Of a stretch of DNA of 64,000 nt, positions 57,675-64,000 are shown one piece after another. Made by a program: the position numbers and the translations under genes. Position 1 is the stretch's first letter, and every line of letters starts with the position of its first letter. The notes beneath the pieces are model-generated. The model saw only the letters and a program-made list of their open reading frames with translations. It was not told where the DNA came from and made no database searches. Origin of the DNA: Pelobates cultripes (Eukaryota; Chordata; Amphibia; Anura; Pelobatidae). The stretch lies in assembly GCA_933207985.1 (NCBI GenBank), contig OW240912.1, positions 236,042,244 to 236,106,243 of the forward strand, given 5' to 3'.

Positions 57675-57906
57675 CAGTAGCGTACTAAGGGGGAGGCGGA
57701 GGGGGCGGTCCGCCCCGGGTGCCACCAGGGTGGGGGGTGCCTTGGGAGGGGGCGCCGCCAGGAGCGCCAGCCCCCCTCATGCTGCAGCCGCCCGAGCGCT
57801 CTGTCCTGTCACTCCCTCGCTGTAGCGTGGCCGAGCCCTGACACAGCCTGAGGAGAGGGGCTGAGAGGAGGGAAGCGCTCAGCACTCCCTCCTGTCACTC
57901 CCTCAC

Positions 57907-57998
57907 TGTAGCGTGGCCGAGCCCTGTATCATGGTCCGCAGGTACAGGGAGCATCTGTCTCCTGTACCCGCAGACCATACAGAGCTTGGCCACGCTAC
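57907..57998. repeat. Hairpin with about 40-nt arms in the hAT element
   Basis: TGTAGCGTGGCCGAGC..GGTCCGCAGGTACAGG pairs with CCTGTACCCGCAGACC..GCTTGGCCACGCTACA, with a few mismatches. The stem start TGTAGCGTGG is shared with the 34994 hairpin. Confidence 0.88.
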
Positions 57999-58014
57999 AA
58001 CAGAGGTAGGGGGT

Positions 58015-58270
58015 GATGGGGGGAGGATTGGGAAGGGGGGGATAAATAAAGATTGGGAGGGGGGACAAAGAAAGATTGGGNNNNNNNNNNNNNNNNNNNN
58101 NNNNNNNNNNNNNNNNNNNNNNNNNNNNNNNNNNNNNNNNNNNNNNNNNNNNNNNNNNNNNNNNNNNNNNNNNNNNNNNNGGAAATTGGAGAGGGGGATA
58201 AAGAAAGATTGGGAGGGGGGATAAAGAAAGAAATTGGGAGGGGGGATAAAGAAAGATTGGGAGGGGGGAT
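58015..58270. repeat. GGGAGGGGGGATAAAGAAAG minisatellite, left part
   Basis: About 25-bp units, continued at 59295-59515 on the other side of the solo LTR. Interrupted by the third gap, probably because the array could not be assembled. Confidence 0.95.
58081..58180. other. Assembly gap, 100 N
   Basis: Exactly 100 undetermined bases within the minisatellite. Confidence 1.
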
Positions 58271-59294
58271 TGTGGAGAAACCGACCTCGCCACTGGGCAT
58301 TGGAGAAGACTGATTGCCAGCCTCCTGCCATGTGACTATGGCCCCTGGGATGTATTGCCCTTTAAAGACATGATTTGGGCATAAGGGATTTGTGTTGTGC
58401 TGCTGCTGGCCCTTTAAGAACCATCTGGGGACATACTGTGGAGTTACTGGGTGGCCACCATTTCCTGTATCAGAGGCACATGGTGAGAACAATGGATGAA
58501 GCACATGGTGAGAACAATGGATGGCGGACATTTTAACTCACAGACACTGTTTGGACTTTTCAACACGGTGCCATCTCGCCAGTATTTGGTGCACAGAGAC
58601 ATCGTGCAGTGGTTTTCAACTATACAGCAGGGGACACATTATACAGTGATTGTTTTTCATTTAGCCTGTATATGTTCTGCAGAATCTGCATTAAACTGTA
58701 TCTTCCAAAGTACTGAACGGATCTGGGTGAATTTTGGCTATGTGGTTCACCCAGATCCCCGGTTCCAAGGATATACTTTTTATGGGGTTATTGCATGTTT
58801 TGGGGTCCCTGTGATGTGTTTTATGATACTGTATTTTTCCTGCTTGCGATAATTAGGTTAACCCATTGTGTGTCATAATTAGATCACAAACAGAGGGGAG
58901 GATTTTGTGTATAATTGCTGGGAGTGTTTTCTGTAATGTACGTGTGTTATTGGTTGTTCTGTAAAACCCTGTGGGCAGTACTAAGTTTGTGGATTGGGAA
59001 TAAAAGAGGCTGTATGTGCCAGTACAGGCAGTTCCTGCTTAACCCTCAAAGTGAAGTGTCGTCTCATTATTGGGGGAGGATTATCCAGTAATCCAGTTTG
59101 ACTGCTAGGAGTGTAAACCTATTCGCATGGTTTTTCCTATTCGGCTGTATACAACATTCATATGCTTGAGAGCATTCATATGCTTCTCCGGTTCGGTGGT
59201 TGTGGTGTCTGCTGCAGTGCTTGGAGTCCTCAGGAAGCGCAAGGAGCTTCCTTCAACGGAGGTACCCAGTCGGGGTGCCAGGTGATCCGTTACA
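58271..59294 (+). mobile_element. Solo LTR (1024 bp) with GGGAT target duplication
   Basis: Starts TGTGGAGAAACCGACC and ends GGTGATCCGTTACA. GGGAT at 58266-58270 is repeated at 59295-59299, and the minisatellite continues in register. GGGAATAAAAGAGGCTG near 58996 may serve as TATA or poly(A) signal. The 118-codon frame at 58496-58852 has no domain. The stem-loop is at 58720-58757. Confidence 0.92.
58720..58757. other. Conserved LTR stem-loop
   Basis: GATCTGGGTGA and TCACCCAGATC, 38 nt from end to end, as in the other LTRs. Confidence 0.8.
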
Positions 59295-59515
59295 GGGATA
59301 AAGAAAGAAATTGGGAGGGGAGAGAAGGAAATTGGGGAGGGGGATAAAGAAAGAAATTGGGAGGGTGGATAAAGAAAGAAATTGGGAGGGGGAGAAGAAA
59401 ATTGGAGAGGGGGGTAAAGAAAGAAATTGGGAGGGGGGATAAAGAAAGAAATTGGGAGGGGGAGAAGGAAATTGGAGGGGGGAGAGAAGGAAATTGAAGG
59501 GGAGGGGAGAGATTA
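59295..59515. repeat. AAAGAAATTGGGAGGGGG minisatellite, right part
   Basis: Units of about 22-27 bp (GATAAAGAAAGAAATTGGGA plus G-run). Continuation of 58015-58270. Confidence 0.95.
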
Positions 59516-59519
59516 ACAT

Positions 59520-59790
59520 TCATCACACACAATGCACCACTTGCACACAGAAATACACACACAATGCATTACACACACTGCATTACACACACAGACACAC
59601 ATACACAAGAATTGCAACCGTTACACACAATGCATCCCTTACACACACAGAAGCACACAATGCATTCATTACACACACTCAATGCATCCCATACATACAC
59701 AGAAACACACCTTGCAGCCCTTACACATACAAACACAGATTCACACAATGCATTCCTTACACACATATCAGGACATCCTCTACACACTCC
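59520..59790. repeat. CA-rich minisatellite
   Basis: TTACACACA.AATGCATCCCT and ACACACAGAAACACAC phrases recur irregularly. Overlapping Thr/His-rich frames on the plus strand and Cys/Val-rich ones on the minus strand are repeat artefacts. Confidence 0.9.
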
Positions 59791-60063
59791 ACCTCCTGTG
59801 AACAAACTCATTGGTGGAACATGAAGGTGGACCCTGGGACCCAGACCTTGAGCTGTGTAAAGGGCCCCCAAAAAATGGAGCTGCTTCCCGTTCTCCCAGA
59901 ACGTTGATTTTTGTGACCACAGTTACAAACCGCCTCCAGAGAGCCTGTTCTACACCAGACCAGTGGAGCCAGACTGCAGCTAGAGCCCATCATCATCCTC
60001 ATCTGGTTGTAAGTAGGCAATCTACTATATTATTCGTGGCACTAATCTCTAATTTACCTCACA

Positions 60064-60170
60064 TTAAAGAAACACTATAGTCCCCAGAACCACTGCAGCT
60101 TAATGTGGTGGTTCTGGTGTCTATAGCCTGTCCCTGCAGGCCTTTTAATGTAAACACGGCGGCACTGCAG
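60064..60170. mobile_element. Fragment of TTAA-type MITE
   Basis: ATTAAAGAAACACTATAGTCC CC followed by the stem CCAGAACCACTGCAGCTTAA/TTAATG.GGTGGTTCTGG. Similar in design to the other TTAA elements; no right end. Confidence 0.6.
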
Positions 60171-60517
60171 CACTGGCGTTAGATAACATGGCAAATCATA
60201 TGGGTGGGGCATTGTGATGTCACATGGGGGGCCTCAAACTTTACTTTTGCCTAGGGCGGCAAAAATCCTTGCACCGGCCCTGGCTGGAGGGGGCTGTGTG
60301 AGCTGTGGCCGCACAGTGACCCATGGTAGTACAGCTCACACAAGCAAACAGCTGATAAACTGGCCGCACAGAGGAAAAGTAGGGTGGAGCTAAGCAAAAT
60401 AGGAGGCGGAGACAAACTAGCGCTGGGGCGGGGCTTTTGGGGGAGGGGGGCAAGGGGGTGCCAAGCACAGGATCCGCCCCGGGTGCCAAATGCTCTAGGT
60501 ACACCCCTGGTGATATC

Positions 60518-60900
60518 ATATCCGTCGGTATTGTACGTAATAGGAGCTCCACGTTGGGATTTTCAGAACTCAAATACACAGTCCGGGGAGTAAAAATAAG
60601 GAGCCTTCTGAGAAATTTAGTGAACGTTTAATAAACATGGCTAAATAATAGTAGTGAAACAAAAGAATAATAACAACATGAGATAGAAGGATAAATATAT
60701 ATGGAAAAAAAGAAATATAAACAAAAAATATAATATTAATAAAAATGAATATGAATAAAAACAATAAGAAATATATTAAAAAAACTGTATGTGAATATAT
60801 ATAAAATGTATATATGAAAATATATTATACATTATATATTTTCTTTTTTTATATACATATATTTTCATATATTCACTGAAGGAGGAAGAGCACTTCAATG
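60518..60900. other. No gene; very AT-rich
   Basis: A-rich and TA-rich sequence (60650-60870) with no recognised feature. Confidence 0.5.
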
Positions 60901-60957
60901 TCCATAGCCCCTTTCCCCAGACATCAGATGACACATAATGCTGGGGAAAACAAAAAC

Positions 60958-61690
60958 CTTTATTGGAACAATGCAACTTTTATACACAGACCCCCAGCAT
61001 GGGGTCTCCATTCAAGGTATAGCTGATCCCCAGCCTGGTGTCTCTGTGTCTGGGAGAGGGTTACGACATCCATCGCTTATTCTAAGCCCAACAAGAAATA
61101 TCCCCCAAAACACAGTTTAAGACATTAGAACCCCTACGCATTATACATTACCAGATAGTCCGAGTTGGAGCGCCCAATCTAAGAAAATAGCGCTCTGATT
61201 CATGGGGAGTTATGGAAATGCCACAAAGTCAAAGTTTAGACCGGCTGGTATAAAAAAGTCCTGGCCAAAATCAATTCCAGACCGTTGACGTCTAAATGCC
61301 GGTCATTAAACGGCCTCCTGTGAACTGGAAAAAGGGGGATCCCTTTGGCTCACAGGTAGCTGTTGTTCTTACTGATCCTATGTACCTCCCCTTAAAATAG
61401 CGCTCTGGTAGCCCTCTAAAAAGGGGGTTAAACCAGTGTACAAACTTGACCGGGCACAGGTGGTAATTGCGGCCGAGCTGGAGTACCATAGAATCATGGC
61501 CAGGTTCTGCTGAAAGCATCCCTTCTACTCTGGCTCCCAGGACTGCTGTTGGGCAAAGCATAGAGGGGCACTCAGCTGAACTACATGGAGGGGGAGGTAG
61601 GGAAAGCCAAGGAAGTGACATAGTCACTTTTTTACATAGTCCTTTGTGGACGTAGGTAGGATCTGCCACACTATACTTTCCCACACACAG
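60958..61690 (-). mobile_element. Possible antisense LTR-like sequence
   Basis: On the minus strand a TGTGTGGGAAAG start (61689) leads through GC-balanced sequence to AATAAAGG (about 60957-60964), a poly(A)-signal-like motif. A 130-codon minus frame (61292-61684) without known domain fills the first half. Termini and target duplication were not established, so the LTR reading is tentative. Confidence 0.35.
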
Positions 61691-61899
61691 TCAGAGGTAA
61701 GGAAGGGGAGTATGATGGAGTGCAGATATTTAGAAAATAAGTAAAATGACAGTGGATTTTAATCTAAGATTCCAGGGGCAGCTTTATAGCACTATAACCA
61801 CTACACTAAGCTACAGTTGGAATGTACTTGTTGGAATTCCCCCATAAGATGCGTCTGGTCCTGTTCTCTCTAGCTCTATTTGTTAAATTGTTCTCCTTT
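61691..61899. other. No gene seen
   Basis: Short unremarkable stretch. Confidence 0.45.
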
Positions 61900-62010
61900 T
61901 TTTATTTTTTAAATTCTTTATTTTATTTGTGCATAGGTTAAACAAGCCGGTTTACACTGCCACAACAGCTGGTGCAAACTGATCTTTAGACATATTATAA
62001 CAGTAGTGTG
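61900..62010 (-). mobile_element. Possible LINE 3' tail, antisense
   Basis: TTTTTTATTTTTTAAATTCT followed by TTTACACTGCCACAACAGC resembles 9503-9640. Reversed, it would end in poly(A). Confidence 0.3.
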
Positions 62011-62908
62011 GCATCAAGAAAAATTGCACATATTTGTTAGCGTAAATAAGCAAGATTAAACCTAATGTCTACATGTCATAGCAGTGAACAAGAAGTATTA
62101 AGGTATGTCATGGGTAAGTTAGACATAAGGGTATCTAAGCAAATCACGTGTCTTAAGCAGGTAACATACTAGGTAGTTGATTGCGATAACGTGTGAGTGA
62201 GTCCACTGGGGTGTGATTCAAAAGAGTGAAGGTATCTCTCACCAGGTGTAGTAAAAAAAAAAAAAAACAGAACAAAACATAGCATAGCATAAGGAGAAGA
62301 CAGCTTGGTTTTAGAATCTCAAGGCGGCATCACTATATCACAAATATACAAGAAATGTTCGAAGATAACTTTTCAGATTGTCATAAGTTACACACATATA
62401 TTATCCTAACTATATTACCCTATGTCTCTCTTTTCTGTTTTGATGTTTCAGATTGATTGACAGAGTTTGGGTAAAATTTATATTATTTTTGAGTGCTCTC
62501 ACCATTGTTATATTTGTATTATATCACTGATTTTGATTTGTGGTGGTGTGGCCCACAAAGGTGACTGTGGCACCAATTTACTTTAGGAATTCTTTACTAT
62601 ATTTTTATTGTATATGATTTGACAGAGGTTGTGAACCCTTCAATATTATCTGTAATATATTGACCTAAGACACAATAGATTTCACTATAGATACAAATCA
62701 ACAATAAAGATAACATATGAGTTGATATGACTTGAAGAGTATGTGCAATCTCTGCTTTAGCCATAAATCCAGTGGGTGCCGAGTTGTGGTTGGCCAGGGA
62801 CCTCATTCAGTGCTTAACTGCATGAAATGGTCTAACACCGAATAGAGAAAGAAGGGACTTCAAGCACTATAACCAATTCAATAGGATGAAATTGTATGTT
62901 GCCTACAG
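62011..62908. other. No gene seen
   Basis: AT-rich DNA with an A-run at 62251-62266. No long frame or repeat terminus. Confidence 0.45.
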
Positions 62909-63904
62909 TGGGACACTATAGTCACCTGAACAACTTTAGCTTAAAGGATAGTGCCAGGAAAACATACTCGTTCAGGGACCCCCTCCCGCCGGGCTGGATG
63001 GCGAGGAAAGGGATAAATCTTACCTTTTATTCCAGCGCCGGGCGGGGAGCTCTCCTCCTCCTCTCCTCCTCCTCTTCGGCTGAATGCGCATGCGCGGCAG
63101 GAGCTGCACGCGCATTCAGCCAGTCTCATAGGAAAGCATTCATAACGCTTTCCTATGGAGGTTTGCGTCTTCTCACTGTGATTTTCACATTGAGAAGCAC
63201 GCAAACGACTCTAGAGGCTGTCAGTGAGACAGCCACTAGAGGCTTTAGAGGCTGAATTAGCCATATTATAAACATAGCAGTTTCTCTGAAACTGCTGTTT
63301 ATAAAAAAAAAGGGTTAATCCTAGAGGGACCTGGCACCCAGACCACTTCATTAAGCTGAAGTGGTCTGGGTGCCTAGAGTGGTCCTTTAATGAAGCAGTT
63401 TTGGTGTATAGAACATGCCCCTGCAGCCTCACTGCTCAATCCTCTGCCATTTAGGAGTTAAATCCCTTTGTTTATGAACCCTAGTCACACCACCCTGCAT
63501 GTGACTTGCACAGCCTTCCATAAACATTTCCTGTAAAGAGAGCCCTATTTAGGCTTTCTTTATTGCAAGTTTTGTTTAATTAAGATTTTCTTATCCCCTG
63601 CTATGTTAATAGCTTGCTAGACCCTGCAAGAGCCTCCTGTATGTGATTAAAGTTCAATTTAGAGATTGAGATACAATTATTTAAGGTAAATTACATCTGT
63701 TTGAAAGTGAAACCAGTTTTTGTTTTCATGCAGGCTCTGTCAATCATAGCCAGGGGAGGTGTGGCTAGGGCTGCATAAACAGAAACAAAGTGATTTAACT
63801 CCTAAATGACATTGAATTGAGCAGTGAAATTGCAGGGGAATGATCTATACACTAAAACTGCTTTATTTAGCTAAAGTAATTTAGGTGACTATAGTGTTCC
63901 TTTA
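62909..63904. mobile_element. TTAA-type element (GGGACACTATAGTCACC family), host of a nested insertion
   Basis: The left end GGGACACTATAGTCACC is mirrored by GGTGACTATAGTGTTCC at the right, followed by TTAA. Inner matches: GAAGCAGTTTTGGTGTATAG against CTATACACTAAAACTGCTTT, and TAGGAGTTAAAT against ATTTAACTCCTA. Without the inner element the unit is about 550 bp, close to the 539-bp copy at 22642. Confidence 0.88.
62941..63390. mobile_element. Nested TTAA-flanked MITE
   Basis: TTAA at 62941-62944 and 63387-63390. Ends AAGGATAGTGCC and GAGTGGTCCT. It contains the same hairpin modules as 14808-15265 in reverse orientation. The host reads GCTTAATGAAG at this site in its intact copy (22670), so the insertion duplicated TTAA. 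Confidence 0.92.
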
Positions 63905-64000
63905 AGCACACCCACACTGTGCTTCACAGTATGCAGCACATAGTTTTTACCAGACATAACATTTCACCTTTACAATGCAAAGTTCCGCATTGATTTCATT
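63905..64000. other. No feature seen
   Basis: The last 96 bases hold no recognised signal. Confidence 0.5.

Larger units (their letters stand above)
57675..60509. mobile_element. hAT non-autonomous element with 8-bp target duplication
   Basis: Starts CAGTAGCGTACTAAG and ends CTCTAGGTACACCCCTG, inverted short termini of hAT type. GTGATATC at 57667-57674 is repeated exactly at 60510-60517. The interior has no transposase, but a GC-rich hairpin (57907-57998), a GGGAGGGGGGATAAAGAAAG minisatellite, a solo LTR, a CA-rich minisatellite and fragments of other elements (60064-60170, 60255-60282). An N gap lies in the minisatellite. The left end matches 12605-12850. Confidence 0.88.

Noticed and set aside
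57895..58531. Long minus-strand frames crossing the gap
   Set aside because: They include the N run and Pro/Ser/Phe repeats from the minisatellite. No real protein can be inferred.
59452..59907. 151-codon plus frame rich in Thr and His, and overlapping frames
   Set aside because: It runs across the AAAGAAATTGGGAGG and CA-rich minisatellites; composition follows the repeats.

Overview
The window looks like vertebrate, most likely anuran amphibian, intergenic DNA. I see no host gene, exon series, tRNA, rRNA or CRISPR. Almost everything recognisable is a transposable element (TE) or a simple or tandem repeat. The mix of families points to a frog: a DIRS-type tyrosine-recombinase retrotransposon, a CR1-like LINE, Tx1/L1-like LINEs, Ty3/gypsy gag remnants with many solo LTRs, Tc1/mariner and hAT elements, and many non-autonomous TTAA-flanked elements. 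The organism call is inference; no species can be named from sequence alone. Three runs of exactly 100 N (33085, 47173, 58081) look like fixed-size scaffold gaps, so the window is four contigs.

Layout. 0-7 kb: a long-inverted-repeat DNA element carrying minisatellites, then a broken gypsy gag-protease and LTR-like pieces. 7-16 kb: small non-autonomous elements, a decayed Tc1 element interrupted by a solo LTR and abutted by a hAT end, and an antisense candidate LTR with a double CRE. 17-18 kb: a stand-alone L1-type ORF1. 19-25.8 kb: pieces of TTAACCCC-ended elements, some duplicated locally, with a CR1 insertion. 25.9-30.3 kb: a decayed but structurally complete DIRS-like element (terminal repeats, gag, RT/RNase H, tyrosine recombinase). 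30.5-33 kb: little recognisable. 33.4-36.5 kb: a TTAACCCC composite containing large palindromes and a nested element with a 74-nt-arm hairpin and a G-rich minisatellite.

The most notable structure is a near-identical pair of blocks, 34785-46990 and 47273-57034, on either side of the second gap. The first copy has two extra insertions: a 2434-bp LTR element at 43541-45974 whose only gene is an open gag-like frame (609-bp LTRs, 5-bp target duplication), and the start of a hAT-like element at 46991. The second copy has the uninterrupted site in both cases. This fits two haplotypes placed in series by the assembler, or a very recent tandem duplication. In either case it shows recent TE movement.

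The last part (57.7-60.5 kb) is a hAT element with a perfect 8-bp target duplication, interrupted by a 1024-bp solo LTR. The window ends with one TTAA element inserted into another (62.9-63.9 kb). Three dissimilar LTRs share a 38-nt stem-loop with constant spacing.
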